Positions 30,124-40,950 of a stretch of DNA of 64,000 nt are shown here, one piece after another. Numbering within the stretch: the stretch's first letter is position 1; the number at the start of each line of letters is the position of its first letter. The translations under genes and the position numbers were made by a program. Below the pieces are notes generated by a model. That model saw nothing but the letters and a program-made list of their open reading frames with translations, did not search any database and had not been told where the DNA came from. This DNA is from Branchiostoma floridae (lineage: Eukaryota; Chordata; Leptocardii; Amphioxiformes; Branchiostomatidae), in assembly GCF_000003815.2 (NCBI RefSeq), contig NC_049983.1, positions 23,132,181 through 23,196,180 on the forward strand. Reading direction: 5' to 3'.

Positions 30124-32502
30124 TTGTTTACTATGACGGAATGTACATCTGCTCTACGTAACATGACAAATTGCAGTCCCGGCCTAGATGGCCTTACTAC
30201 TGACTTTTATAAAGTCTTTTGGAGCAGAATAGGATCTATGGTTTTGAACTCACTAAATGAGGGCTACACGAAGAACCAGCTTTCTTCCACTCAACGTAAA
30301 GGGGTTATATCCTTACTCTTTAAAGGGGGTGAACACCAAGATTTAAGTAGAGACCAGCTGTCTAACTGGCGACCTATCTCAATCACAAATACGGACTACA
30401 AAATAGGTGCAAAGATATTAGCAAGTAGATTACAGAACATTATCTCTCACATTGTTGGACCAGACCAAGTTGGATATATCAAGGGACGTAGTATTTTGAA
30501 TAACATACGAGCCATAGATGACATAATTTGCTTTACTAGAGATTCCAATGTTCCAGGTGCCATTCTCTTCTTAGATTACAGCAAAGCCTTTGATACTATT
30601 TCCAAAGACCTCATTATAAAAGTTCTTGAAAAGTTCAATTTCGGTTCAGATTTTGTTCAGTGGGTAAAGGTATACACTAATAATGCCCGTAGTTGTATCA
30701 ATCATTGTGGTCATATCTCTGAATGGTTTGATCTGGGAAGAGGTGTACGTCAAGGATGTCCCTTGTCTTCTCTTCTGTTTATTCTAGCCACAGAGCTCTT
30801 TGCTCTTAAAGTCCGCCAGTCTTCCGAAATCAAAGGTATTACATTATCTGGGCTTGGCGACTCCGATGTTGAATCTCGAATTTTTCAATATGCAGATGAT
30901 ACTGAACTGATACTTGGTGACAAAATTTCTATTGATAGAAGTTTAGATATTATTAGACATTTTTCCGTTTTTTCTGGTCTAGTTTTGAATAAAGAAAAAA
31001 CAGTAGCCATGTGGCTAGGCCCTTGGAGACACTGCTCTGAACAAGCTAGTGGGCTAAAATGGTGCACCACAGCAAAATGCTTAGGGATTGTTTTCTCATC
31101 TGCATGTTGTGCCTCTGAAGTAGAAGTAAATTGGAGCAAAAAATACTGTAAGATGAAAAACATTTTATCATCTTGGGCTTCACGCAACCTTAGTCTTATA
31201 GGAAAAATAACAGTGCTCAAAAACCTTGTAGCTTCACAACTGTCTTACAGTTTTGGTGCACTTATACCACCGGATAGCTTCTTAAAGGATGTTAATTTGA
31301 TGTTTTACAGATTTATCTGGAAAAGAGATAGAGTAAAGCGTAATGTGATGGTTCAAGACTATTCAAAGGGAGGATTGAAAATGATAGATATAAGAATAAT
31401 GCACAAATGTTGTTTATTACGATCGATAAAAAAATTGTTATCCGGTAGTGAAACTCCTACTCCTACATGGAAGAAGATACAACTGTATTATTTTAAGAAG
31501 TTAGGACCTGATCTTTGTATATTGAGACATAACTGCTCGGCAGTCCATGTGTCATCTAAAGATTCACTGTTGCCCTTACCTCTCTATTACCGTAAACTCA
31601 TACTTACTTGGTATGAAATGAAACCTGTACAGAATGTCAATGATATTGAGGTAAATCAAGTAAATTGGCAATTGTTATGGAACAATGCTTGTATAAGTTA
31701 CAAGGGCAACATGCTTTATTTTAAGAAATGGATTAGACGACATATTCTTTATGTAAATGATATTGTGGATGATCAGGGTAACTTTATATCTTTTGATGAT
31801 GTAAAAGCTATTGTTGGTAATGATGCACATGTATTACTACAGTATCATGCTTTAATCAATTCAATTCCCAAACAATGGAAAGGTGTTTCTCGATTAGACA
31901 ACGAAGAATCTCCTAGTATCAAACTCTGTGGTAAAGACATCCGCTTACTAGACTCTATCTTCTTTAAGAATTTCTGTATCATGCAATACCAAGCAGTCCC
32001 AGTCTCACAGAATTTCTGGGAGAAACGATTTCCTATGTACGATTTTCGTTCCATTTCTTGGCATGTACTATGGAAATCTCCCTTCTTGACCACTAAAGAA
32101 CCCAAACTTATTAGTTTGCAATGGAAGATCTTGCATAATATTTATCCGACCAAAATACTGTTGCATAAGATGAGAATTGTAGAAAATAATAAGTGTATTT
32201 TTTGCGATATTATAGAATATATAGAGCATTTTTTCTTTGACTGTAAAATTGTTAAACCATTATGGGATTATGTGGAAAGTTTGTTTAGTTATTCCATATC
32301 TCTCACTGTACATGACATTATGTTTGGATACAACCCTCATATGTTAAACAAGTTTCGGTACATCAATGAACTGCTGCTAGTTGCGAAACTATCCATTGTA
32401 AAATATAAGTCTACAGTGTCATCCCCGAATTCACTATGTCAAGATGCAGAAATCATTGTGAAAATTTTCAAATCAGAATGTATTCTTAGAAATATGATAT
32501 AA
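30124..32502 (+). CDS. LINE reverse transcriptase region (L1/Tx1-like), 5' part in gap
   Basis: About 792 codons open from the gap edge. RT motifs in order: SPGLDGLTTDFYK, NWRPISITNTDYKIGAKILA, QVGYIKGRSILNNI, FLDYSKAFDT, RGVRQGCPLSSLLFIL, and FQYADDTEL with the YADD active site. The C-terminal part ends with a CxxC...H...C motif (CIFCDIIEYIEHFFFDC). The frame is intact here, but the element is disabled by the upstream stop. Confidence 0.85.
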   Translation: MFTMTECTSALRNMTNCSPGLDGLTTDFYKVFWSRIGSMVLNSLNEGYTKNQLSSTQRKGVISLLFKGGEHQDLSRDQLSNWRPISITNTDYKIGAKILASRLQNIISHIVGPDQVGYIKGRSILNNIRAIDDIICFTRDSNVPGAILFLDYSKAFDTISKDLIIKVLEKFNFGSDFVQWVKVYTNNARSCINHCGHISEWFDLGRGVRQGCPLSSLLFILATELFALKVRQSSEIKGITLSGLGDSDVESRIFQYADDTELILGDKISIDRSLDIIRHFSVFSGLVLNKEKTVAMWLGPWRHCSEQASGLKWCTTAKCLGIVFSSACCASEVEVNWSKKYCKMKNILSSWASRNLSLIGKITVLKNLVASQLSYSFGALIPPDSFLKDVNLMFYRFIWKRDRVKRNVMVQDYSKGGLKMIDIRIMHKCCLLRSIKKLLSGSETPTPTWKKIQLYYFKKLGPDLCILRHNCSAVHVSSKDSLLPLPLYYRKLILTWYEMKPVQNVNDIEVNQVNWQLLWNNACISYKGNMLYFKKWIRRHILYVNDIVDDQGNFISFDDVKAIVGNDAHVLLQYHALINSIPKQWKGVSRLDNEESPSIKLCGKDIRLLDSIFFKNFCIMQYQAVPVSQNFWEKRFPMYDFRSISWHVLWKSPFLTTKEPKLISLQWKILHNIYPTKILLHKMRIVENNKCIFCDIIEYIEHFFFDCKIVKPLWDYVESLFSYSISLTVHDIMFGYNPHMLNKFRYINELLLVAKLSIVKYKSTVSSPNSLCQDAEIIVKIFKSECILRNMI

Positions 32503-32587
32503 GCTACACATTGTACAGCTTTCTGTGACATGTAATAAAGTGCCGTGACGAACACGGAATCCGGAAAAAAAAAAAAAAAAAAAAAAA

Positions 32588-32870
32588 GACTTCCAAGTAG
32601 CAACTTGCTAGATATTGTGTTCTTGACTAATCACATCATTCTGATGACTGAAAACATAATTTTATGTGTAAGGTCATCTCATATACGAAGGAACTGAACA
32701 CAATGTAGATCAATACAATGTGTACTATGACATGCTAGTGGTGAGAGTACTGAATATTGGTACCAACTAAGCAGTACGTGTACATCTTTGTTTTGTCATG
32801 AAGTCCAGGAAGATGAATGGCGTGCCCTAGGGCACGTCCCTTATGGATTTTTAACAAACGCGAGCCGTAG
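32588..32870 (+). repeat. Copy 1 of a repeat found upstream of LRR-Ig receptor 3
   Basis: GACTTCCAAGTAGCAACTTG, CATCATTCTGATGACT, GACATGCTAGTGGTGAGAGT and TTTTGTCATGAAGTCCAGGA all recur in order at 35571-35935. The LINE poly(A) tail marks its left edge. Confidence 0.8.
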
Positions 32871-33414
32871 CGAAGTCAAATTGTACTGCTTGCTAAAGAA
32901 AAAAGCACCATGCTTAAGCTTCGTGTTTATTTTCAGATTCGACGAAGTTACCTGTAAATTACCTTATAGGGTTGATCCTTTCATTGTGGCGATGGATATT
33001 TGACGTTTGCATGTCTATTCCTATTCAAGTTTAGAAGCAAAACGCTAATCAATTTAGTACACCAATAGCAATGGAAGATATCGATGTATTCACTCAAACA
33101 ATCTGGCCACCGTTGCCCCACGTTGACTACAGCTGTACATATAAGAACAATGATGTTGTTGTCAATCTTGGTTAATGAGATTAATTGTAAAATGTGATTA
33201 GACATGGCTTCTGGAATGTTACAAAGATTGGTACCAATACAAAGCAAAGTTGCCATATGAACTATACAGTAGCTTTTTCTTGGTACTATGATAAGGTATG
33301 ATTCGATACAGAAACTTGGCCTCAGAATTGCACAGTGCATTATGGCACTCTCCGAGATGATACATGAAGCCTCTCGCAATGTGCCCGAGCTGGGCTATGA
33401 ACCCTAAACCACTA

Positions 33415-34283
33415 CAGTCAAACCTGTCTATAGCGGCCACTCAAGGGACTGGTCAAAATTTGCCACTATGGAGAGTTGGCCACTACAGAGAATATGCTGA
33501 TTAATTCACAACAAGCAATAGGTTACACATGGTTTTAGTAACCATCGATCTTTATTCACATAATACAGTACTTTACATGTAATGCAATAATTGTTACACT
33601 ATATGCGTTAAGAAAACAAAAGCTATAAAAAGTTTTAAATTTTCTACACTTGATATTGTCTGAAGAGATCGTCATATTTCTTTGATCCTTGGATCGGATT
33701 GGATCCGAGTTTGATACTTCACCGTCCTAGTGTTCCCGCTCGCGTTCACACCTCAGATTCCACCATTATGCTAATGTGGTACTCACAAGAAAAGTCTAGT
33801 CATTTTAGACTTATCTCTTAATAGATGTAAGAATAAAATCCACCATAGTCTGACGTTCATATCATTTTATCTGCGTAACAATTTATTTTAAATATTTTGT
33901 AATGTAAATTAACCTCAGCGATAGCGTATTAGAACGTAACTTTACCACAATTTACCTCCACAATAGCTGTGTCGTCTGTTGACCTTATATGGCCTCGTTT
34001 GTCGGGAGAAAGTCAATTTCTTTGAAAATAAAGAGCTTTTAAATCCGACGAAGGGTCGCTGTATGGCCGAATGTGTGCTATACCGTAGATCAGCCGTCCT
34101 CGTGGCCGTAATCGGCAGTGTTTCTGTATCTGCGGGACCGGAAATCGTGTGGCCGTGGCCGCGTTCGACGGGTGGCCGCTGAGCCTATTTCTTAATCATT
34201 ACGAATCCAAGGGACCAACAAAAAGTGGCCACTATGGCCAGGTGGCCGGTATGAAAAGGTGGCCGCTAATACAGGTTTGACTG
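33415..34283. mobile_element. TA-flanked DNA element, CAGTCAAACCTGT family
   Basis: CAGTCAAACCTGTCTATAGC and the inverse CAGTCAAACCTGTATTAGCG form the ends, with GCGGCCAC-rich subterminal repeats and a TA dinucleotide on both sides. It is 869 bp with no transposase frame. A second left end of the family lies at 42424-42461 and runs into a gap. Confidence 0.8.
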
Positions 34284-34819
34284 TATCACAAGCATTAAAG
34301 AAATTTACTATTTTAACCAAATCCAAATATCTCCGAAGTTGGGTTGTGTTACAGCTTGCGCCACAAACATATCACTAAAAAAAACACCAGCTTTGCAGGC
34401 ATGCAGCTGAGTGTTCCTGCTGATATGACATACCATACTAGCTTTGTAGACACGCCACAGGAGCTAGCAATATGCATATCTTATATTTTCATTAAACATC
34501 CTGTCACATGATAACCCTGTAGAATAAAATTCCAGGCTGTATGATTAAATGTCAGAGGAATTCATTCAAAATTTAAATTTTGATATTCAGTTCTCATTCT
34601 CTTATCATGGGCAATCTTTAATAGACAATGTCACCCTTAATCTTCAAGAAACAAAGCAGCTAAACTGAAGTATGACTGGGGTGAAGCTGGGGGCCACTGT
34701 TTTGGCATATTAACGCCATTCTTGTGACCGTCCCGTTCGAAGCTCCTCGGGACTTCCTCTGCACTGGGAGTGTTGCTCGCACGGCTGCCCAGGCCAATTC
34801 GTGTTCGAATTTTTACGGT

Positions 34820-35215
34820 GATATTCGGTTACCTATCTTAGGCACGCTAAGGCCACACCGATTTAATTTCTTGGTTCACGGATTCGCTCGCTCCTATTTT
34901 TTGGAAAATAAAAATAAAAATTACTACTCAGCAAATTTTCAACATTAATGAAACCATTCACCAACTTTCTGGTATAGCAAATTGGCCTTTATATTATAAG
35001 CTCCTTAAAGTGAGGGTACAGGTGCTGTTACTGTACAAAAATAGTGTTTTTGTACTTTTTTCAAGCTGAAAACTTTTTTCTTTATGTTTTGGATTAGCCG
35101 TTACCTTTACCCCAACCATTTTACAATTTTTATTTTTATTTCGCCCTCTCGCTCCATATTTTTTATGAAAAATCCGTGAACCAAGAAATTAAATTGGTGT
35201 GGCCTGACAATAAAT
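34820..35215. repeat. Imperfect inverted repeat (hairpin-type element)
   Basis: AGGCCACACCGATTTAATTT near 34850 pairs with AAATTAAATTGGTGTGGCCT near 35190, and CTTGGTTCACGGATT pairs with AATCCGTGAACCAAG. A weaker match continues outward (ATATTCGGTT / GACCGAATAT). Probably a decayed MITE. Confidence 0.55.
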
Positions 35216-35344
35216 CAGAAAGACCGAATATAAAACCCCAAAAAAATCGCCTGTCAGAAAAAAAAAATTGATTAGCGGGACCAAGCTTGTAAAACACACC
35301 TGGAGCCAGTCATATTTTTACCGAGCTTGCTGACATTGGAGCTC

Positions 35345-35418
35345 AAAAGGTCTTTTTTCTTCTGCAGACGCACTTGAATGTTTCTGTCGGGACATTTCTT
35401 CAGGACACTTCTCTAAGG
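35345..35418 (+). other. Possible untranslated first exon of LRR-Ig receptor 3
   Basis: A strong donor (CTAAGG|GTAAGTTTT) at 35418/35419 faces the acceptor CTGCATCAG at 36185, 14 nt before the receptor 3 start codon. This mirrors the leader-exon layout of receptors 1 and 2. The 5' edge is a guess. Confidence 0.35.
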
Positions 35419-35570
35419 GTAAGTTTTTACCATTGTCGTATGTCTGGGACTCTTCTGCTTGTAAGTAAGGCTTATTATCTAGGATCCAGATGAATTGAGC
35501 AAAGGTGACCCCTTTTGGGAGATTACATTGTGGATTTCTGTGAAAATCTGATATTATGCCCTAAATCAAG

Positions 35571-35935
35571 ACTTCCAAGTGGCAACTTGCTAGATATTGT
35601 GTGATTGACTAATTGCATCATTCTGATGACTTAAAACATATATTGAAGGTTAATCTCATATATACGAAGGTACTGAACACAATGTGGATCAATGCAATGT
35701 ATACATCGTACTATCATATACTTGTTGTTGCTGTCGTCTCTCTAACCGCTTCAATACGTCGGTAGTTGGTCACATGTGGTTTCCTTCCCTTCCATCCCTG
35801 ACATGCTAGTGGTGAGAGTACTGAATATTGGTACCAACTTACTACCAACTAAGTAGTACATGTACATCTTTGTTTTGTCATGAAGTCCAGGAAGATTAAT
35901 GCCGTGACATATGGCACGTCACTAACGGATTTTCA
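35571..35935 (+). repeat. Copy 2 of the 32588 repeat, in the receptor 3 leader intron
   Basis: Collinear with 32588-32870, with an extra piece at about 35720-35800. It lies between the presumed leader exon and the coding exon. Confidence 0.8.
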
Positions 35936-36199
35936 AATAAAGTCTCAAAGTATAATTTTAAAACAGCGAAAACAGATACAAGTTAGATTGCTGAGAAGCA
36001 ATCTGGATTAACTCTTGTCTGAAATTTGTTAGGACTTTTTGGCAAGGAAGGTCTATAGCTAAATATTACGCTGCTGTCAGCTATCAGAAAATAAAGGCAT
36101 TTATTTTAGAAACATAACTTTTGTTTCGAATGTCTAAAAAGAATTTATAGTACTCATAAGTTACATGTTTACCTCCCTGCATCAGAACATAGAGGAAGC

Positions 36200-38236
36200 A
36201 TGGGTGGAAAGCTGCTAGCGTCCCTGTTGTCCCTTTTGATCATCCTGAAGGTGTTTGGATCAACCGACCCGAACTGCGACATAGATGGTTCTACTGTTAC
36301 CTGCCGGCACAAGAACCTCACCAGTGTTGCTCAGAACCTGTTGGCAAACCTGCCAGCAGGCCTGGCAGCATTCATCACCCACCTTGATTTTCGGCAAAAT
36401 ATAATGCCCACAACATTAGATCGGTCTTTTTTGTCACATGCACGTGCACAGTTTGTTAGCTTGGTACATCTAGAGCTAGCAGACAATGGTATTGCCAAAA
36501 TCGATAGAAACGCATTCTATAACTTGCCAGATCTGACATATTTGGGTCTTTCTGAGAACCGCCTATCCAACCTTAGTGCTGACATGTTTACAGGGCTGGG
36601 AAACTTGCAAGAACTACGTCTTGAGCGTAATGAAATCAATGATATTCAGGCTGGAACGTTCAGTGCAACACCGAAATTACTAACCTTATACTTGCAGGTT
36701 AACAACTTGACAAACATCAATGCCGAAATTTTTGCAGGGCTGGGAAACTTGCATGATCTTAGATTGGACGGCAATAAGATTGATGATATTCGGGCTGGAG
36801 CTTTCAGTTCAACACTACAGCTTACAATATTGTACCTTCACAAGAACGAGTTACAGAACCTCAGATCTGGCATGTTCACAGGGCTGGGAAACTTGCAGGA
36901 CCTTAGGCTGTACAGTAATGACATCAGTTATATTCAGGCTGGAACTTTCAATTCAACACCACAACTGACCACCTTGTACCTTCACATGAACGAGTTACAG
37001 AACCTCAGATCTGGCATGTTCACAGGGCTGGGAAACTTGGAAGAGCTTACGCTGTACAGTAATGACATCAGTGATATTCAGGCTGGAACTTTCAATTCAA
37101 CACCACAACTGACCCGCTTGAAACTGGTTGAGAACAAATTAGCAAACCTCAGATCTGACACGTTCACAGGGCTGGGAAAGTTGCAGACACTTGAGCTGGA
37201 CAATAACAAGTTAACAAACCTCAGATCTGACATGTTCACAGGGCTTGGAAACTTGCAGGAACTTTACCTTAGCTATAATGAGATCAGTGATATTCAGGGT
37301 AGAACTTTCAATTCAACACCACAACTGACAAACTTGAGGCTGTATAATAACAAGTTAACAAACCTCAGATCTGACATGTTTGCAGGGCTGGGAAACTTGG
37401 AAGAACTTAGGCTGTGGGGTAATGAGATCAGTGATATTCAGGTTGGAACATTCAGTCCAACGCAACATCTGCGCATCTTATGGCTGTATCAGAATAGACT
37501 TGAAGTCCTTAACGCAGATATGGTGGCAGTATTGTCATCAATCTCTAATGTAGATATCAACAACAACCCCTGGCAGTGCGACTGTAGAATGATCCCCTTC
37601 AGGCAACTGATGAGTGGGTCGACTCCTTGGTGGTCTGATTCATTTGAAAACCAAATCACATGTGACGGACCTATCAGCAGAAACTTACGCGGAGAAAAGC
37701 TTAAAAATCTGCGTATTGAAGATCTGATCTGTGAAGAGCCAACAATAGTGAGGTTTGGGAAGGGTGACAATAACACAATAGTAGAGGGTGAGACACTCTA
37801 TTTGGTCTGTGAAGCTTCAGGAATCCCCACGCCAGACATCAAAGTCACCCTCCCATCTGGAGTGAATGCAACTGTTGAGTCAGGTGGGAGGGTGACTGTG
37901 GATGTGGATGGTGCCATCATCATAACCAATGTCACCGCAGCAGCAGATGCTGGCCTGTATCTCTGCATTGCAACAAGTCCTGTTGGCTCAACGTTTGCCT
38001 CACTGATTATCTATGTCCACGAAGCTCCCACTCTGTCCATACCTGTGCTCGTTGGCTCTGTGTGTGGCGCATTAGGAGTTTCTCTCCTTGTTGGCACCAT
38101 CATTCTCACAATCTGGTGCAAGATGAAGGCCCAGAACCCTCCCTCAGGCCCATCCAATCCAGTCGTTTTCAGTAGCGCAGCAGCTAGTGTCACGATCACT
38201 GGTCATGATCAAACAGGGCAGGGTGGGCCAAAGTGA
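36200..38236 (+). CDS. LRR-Ig receptor 3 with a very short cytoplasmic tail
   Basis: 678 aa in one coding exon. Signal peptide about 1-21; N-cap Cys about 25-35; about 15 LRRs that alternate two 24-residue types (LRSDMFTGLGNLQELYL and ISDIQAGTFNSTPQLTNLRL); C-cap from NPWQCDC (456); Ig about 512-605 (LVCEASGIPTPDI, ADAGLYLCIA); uncharged membrane span about 614-641; tail of about 37 residues with no tyrosine and no YxN repeat. The Ig and C-cap are clearly related to receptors 1 and 2 (ESGGRVTVDV is shared), while the LRRs are of a different lineage. A tail this short cannot carry the repeat signalling of its neighbours, so it may be a decoy, adhesion or co-receptor form (inference). Confidence 0.9.
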   Translation: MGGKLLASLLSLLIILKVFGSTDPNCDIDGSTVTCRHKNLTSVAQNLLANLPAGLAAFITHLDFRQNIMPTTLDRSFLSHARAQFVSLVHLELADNGIAKIDRNAFYNLPDLTYLGLSENRLSNLSADMFTGLGNLQELRLERNEINDIQAGTFSATPKLLTLYLQVNNLTNINAEIFAGLGNLHDLRLDGNKIDDIRAGAFSSTLQLTILYLHKNELQNLRSGMFTGLGNLQDLRLYSNDISYIQAGTFNSTPQLTTLYLHMNELQNLRSGMFTGLGNLEELTLYSNDISDIQAGTFNSTPQLTRLKLVENKLANLRSDTFTGLGKLQTLELDNNKLTNLRSDMFTGLGNLQELYLSYNEISDIQGRTFNSTPQLTNLRLYNNKLTNLRSDMFAGLGNLEELRLWGNEISDIQVGTFSPTQHLRILWLYQNRLEVLNADMVAVLSSISNVDINNNPWQCDCRMIPFRQLMSGSTPWWSDSFENQITCDGPISRNLRGEKLKNLRIEDLICEEPTIVRFGKGDNNTIVEGETLYLVCEASGIPTPDIKVTLPSGVNATVESGGRVTVDVDGAIIITNVTAAADAGLYLCIATSPVGSTFASLIIYVHEAPTLSIPVLVGSVCGALGVSLLVGTIILTIWCKMKAQNPPSGPSNPVVFSSAAASVTITGHDQTGQGGPK

Positions 38237-38392
38237 ATCCTTGAAAGATGCCTGAAGCTCAAAAACATATCCCTTGGTATCCTGATCCTTGAATTTTCTG
38301 GGACTTCATAAGTCCCCCTATTAAAACATTTAAAACCTAAAATATTTCAAGATTTCGCCTTAACACGGGATATACTCGCAAGTAAGTCCCTC

Positions 38393-38560
38393 AAGCCCAA
38401 CCAATCCAGCCGTTTTCAGTAGTGCTTTAGCTTAATAGCTAGTGTCACGATCACTGGGCATGATCAGAGAGAGGAGGAGGGGGCCCAGGCCGCAAGTTGA
38501 CTCTTGAAAGATGCATGAAATTCAAAAACATGTACCCGGGCATTTTGATACTTGGTTTTA
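38393..38560 (+). pseudogene. Duplicate of the receptor 3 gene end
   Basis: CCAACCAATCCAGCCGTTTTCAGTAG (approximate), CTAGTGTCACGATCACTGGG and CATGATCAGA repeat the last about 80 bp of the receptor 3 coding exon and the start of its 3' UTR (38149-38290). They include the CTTGAAAGATGC segment after the stop. The copy lies about 244 bp downstream, out of any frame, and is not coding. Confidence 0.75.
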
Positions 38561-39389
38561 TTCATTTACACGTTTTAAAATCAACTTACAAAGCATACTG
38601 AAAGAGCAAACTAGAACCCGTGCCGGGGACAGAAAAACAATGAGCCCCCATCATAGTTAACAAATAACATGGTAGATGTGAAAAGTCAGAAAATAGTAAT
38701 GATAATGTAATTACAAATCAGTGAATAATGATGATAGCAAATGGGATCAAAATAAAACATAATTGATGATTAGATATGAAACTTATACATTAAGTGATAA
38801 CATAACACTTAACTTTTTAACAAAACAATATAATCACACGAGTCAGGGGTAGGAGGAACCCCTTACATCCTTGGTCGGAAGTCCTCCCAGGAGACGGATA
38901 CTCCGAACAATAAAGCCACCCCAAAAAAATGATTTCGTTATGGTGGCTTTGAAAAGGCGTCTCCTGACACCTGTTTCGCCATACAGGTGTCAGATGTGCA
39001 TGGAGAACCTCAATAAAAAATCTAATGCAAAGATGAAAATAATTTCCTTCGTTTGTCGTTATCAGTTGTGGTGTTGACTTTTGAACATTATTCCAGGAAA
39101 GCTGTGTGCTTTGCAAGGCATTGTAAAGTCAATTGGCAGTTTTTGAGACAGACTTTTTGTCATATTCAGCCAAACAAAATACTTAAACAAAATACTAAAC
39201 GTGTCCATGTAACTAAGTCATAAAATCTTATGCAAATACCACTCATATGTAAACCAAGTTTGGATAGTTTCTACGGTAAGACAACACTTTATGAAGTTTA
39301 GACGTTCTAGTATGAATTTGTTCTGCCAGCTCACTCTAGTGATGGTGAAGAGTGATGGATGTCACTGGAAACGTCCAGAAGTAATCCCT
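38561..39389. other. Intergenic, no gene seen
   Basis: AT-rich sequence with weak open frames only. Confidence 0.4.
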
Positions 39390-39391
39390 GA

Positions 39392-39424
39392 ATATTGAAT
39401 TGAATTGAATTGAATTGAATTGAA
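39392..39424. repeat. (TTGAA)n short tandem repeat
   Basis: Six AATTG/TTGAA pentamers abutting a LINE 3' tail (minus strand). It may be the element's tail repeat or target slippage. Confidence 0.8.
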
Positions 39425-39790
39425 AACAATAATTGAAGAAGTTTATTTGCAAGTTCGTGCCCGAGGGCTAATTACAAGTACATGGTATAAACGTAGTAGA
39501 TATACAAGTGACAATTATGAACAATATTCTACTCTAATACTAGTGTTGGCCAACTCTAAACGGGTTGGGTTTGACTTTTTTTTTGGAAGCAGAGGGAGAC
39601 GAAAAGCCCTTTTCTAAAATTTGTGGGTTCTGCGATTTCAAGAGAAAAGTGTCTTTCTGTTCGTTTGTCAATGTGGGGAAGTTGGGATAAGTCTTTGTGG
39701 CTTCTCTAAGCTGAGTGATTCTTTCGGTTTGGTTGAATGAATATTTGGAAATAAAATGTGTTTCGTCCCCCACTGCTTTAGATGTACATT
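39425..39790 (-). mobile_element. Truncated LINE 3' end
   Basis: On the minus strand 39773-39543 reads MGDETHFISKYSFNQTERI onward to LNEQ-like LINE C-terminal sequence, matching the GDExHF motif of LINE ORF2 ends. It is followed by the AATTAGCCCTCGGGCACGAA hairpin and AAATAAACTTCTTC tail. A second, shorter copy of this tail lies at 40742-40950. Confidence 0.6.
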
Positions 39791-39942
39791 ATTAAAAAAT
39801 TATTTCACGAACTGGTCGATATTGAATTTTACCTGTCAGTGAATATCATTTACCTGGATGTATAGCCTCTTTCATCGTAAATAACAAGAGATATTTGAAT
39901 GTTTACTCATTACGATTATTAACTTTTCAACTCCAACCGTAT

Positions 39943-40306
39943 AGAGAATGAAGTCCATTTTATAATAGAGTGTTCTTTATACAATGACATGCGCAACACT
40001 TTTATCAGTGCTCTCAGTGTAGNNNNNNNNNNNNNNNNNNNNNNNNNNNNNNNNNNNNNNNNNNNNNNNNNNNNNNNNNNNNNNNNNNNNNNNNNNNNNN
40101 NNNNNNNNNNNNNNNNNNNNNNNNNNNNNNNNNNNNNNNNNNNNNNNNNNNNNNNNNNNNNNNNNNNATAGCATAGTTACAGATGTATTGTTTATTCAAT
40201 TGTAATGCTACATGTTATAGTACTTAGTCTTTAGTATCACATCATGGGATTGCTGGCAGTTAGCCCACATGGGCAGGAACACGCAAATAAAGATCATCAT
40301 TAAGTT
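39943..40306 (+). mobile_element. Truncated LINE 3' end, plus strand, interrupted by gap
   Basis: RIENEVHFIIECSLYNDMRN is read at 39943-40022, the HxxxxC end of a LINE C-terminal zinc-like motif. It runs into N at 40023-40167. The far side ends with GGCAGTTAGCCCACATGGGC, a hairpin, and GCAAATAAAGATCATCATTA. Confidence 0.6.
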
Positions 40307-40741
40307 GCCAATGTTAAAGATGCGCGAGTGCGCAAGAGCTGTCAAAGCATGCCTGAAATTTTGACTTTCATATAGTGCTACCTTACCTTTATCCGTAGGG
40401 TAAGAACAATGTATTTAGGGATATCAAGTCGACAGATGGTGGTTTCAAACTGCAATATTTTGAAAATAGTACAATTTCAACTCCCGTCCATCGACTTGAT
40501 ATCCATGGATACCTCGTTTAGCAACACAACGGATATAGGTTACCCCGCGGTTAAAAGTGAACCAACGTTACGTGTATCATTAATCAAGAATGAATATTAC
40601 AACCTGAATGAGTTTGTTTTTATCTAATAAATTCTATAACCTGGCAATCATTTGCATTGGCTGTGTGTGTATTTTCGAGTGTGTATAGTGTTGAGGGAGC
40701 TTCGGGCGTAAGCCACAAGTGGCGTCAAAGCTTTGCACGTG

Positions 40742-40950
40742 AAGAAGAAGAAGTTTATTTGCAAGTTCGTGGCCGAGGGCTAATTGCAAGTACATGGTAT
40801 AAACATAGTAGATATACAGGTGACAATGGTCAGTTATGAACAATATTCTACTTTAATACTAGTGTTGGCTATTTCTAAACAGGTTGGGTCTTTTTTGGAA
40901 GCAGAGAGAGACGAAAAGCCCAACCTTTTCTAAAATTTGTGGGTGAAATA
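40742..40950 (-). mobile_element. LINE 3' tail, second copy
   Basis: GAAGAAGAAGTTTATTTGCA, AATTGCAAGTACATGGTATA and the GGAAGCAGAGAGAGACGAAA block align with 39432-39625. Confidence 0.7.

Larger units (their letters stand above)
28917..32587 (+). mobile_element. L1/Tx1-like LINE, broken, with poly(A) tail
   Basis: Endonuclease part, gap (29781-30123), RT part, an AATAAA at 32534 and a 23-nt A run at 32565-32587. The 5' end is hidden by the gap at 28817-28916. The A run directly abuts GACTTCCAAGTAGC, a sequence repeated at 35571, so the element inserted into one copy of that repeat. Confidence 0.85.

Noticed and set aside
40409-40627. 72-codon frame with TTTATCCGTAGGGTAAC-like flanks
   Set aside because: Similar sequence (TATCCGTGGGGTAACCTATA) occurs in the introns at 46455 and 50080, so it is a dispersed non-coding repeat.
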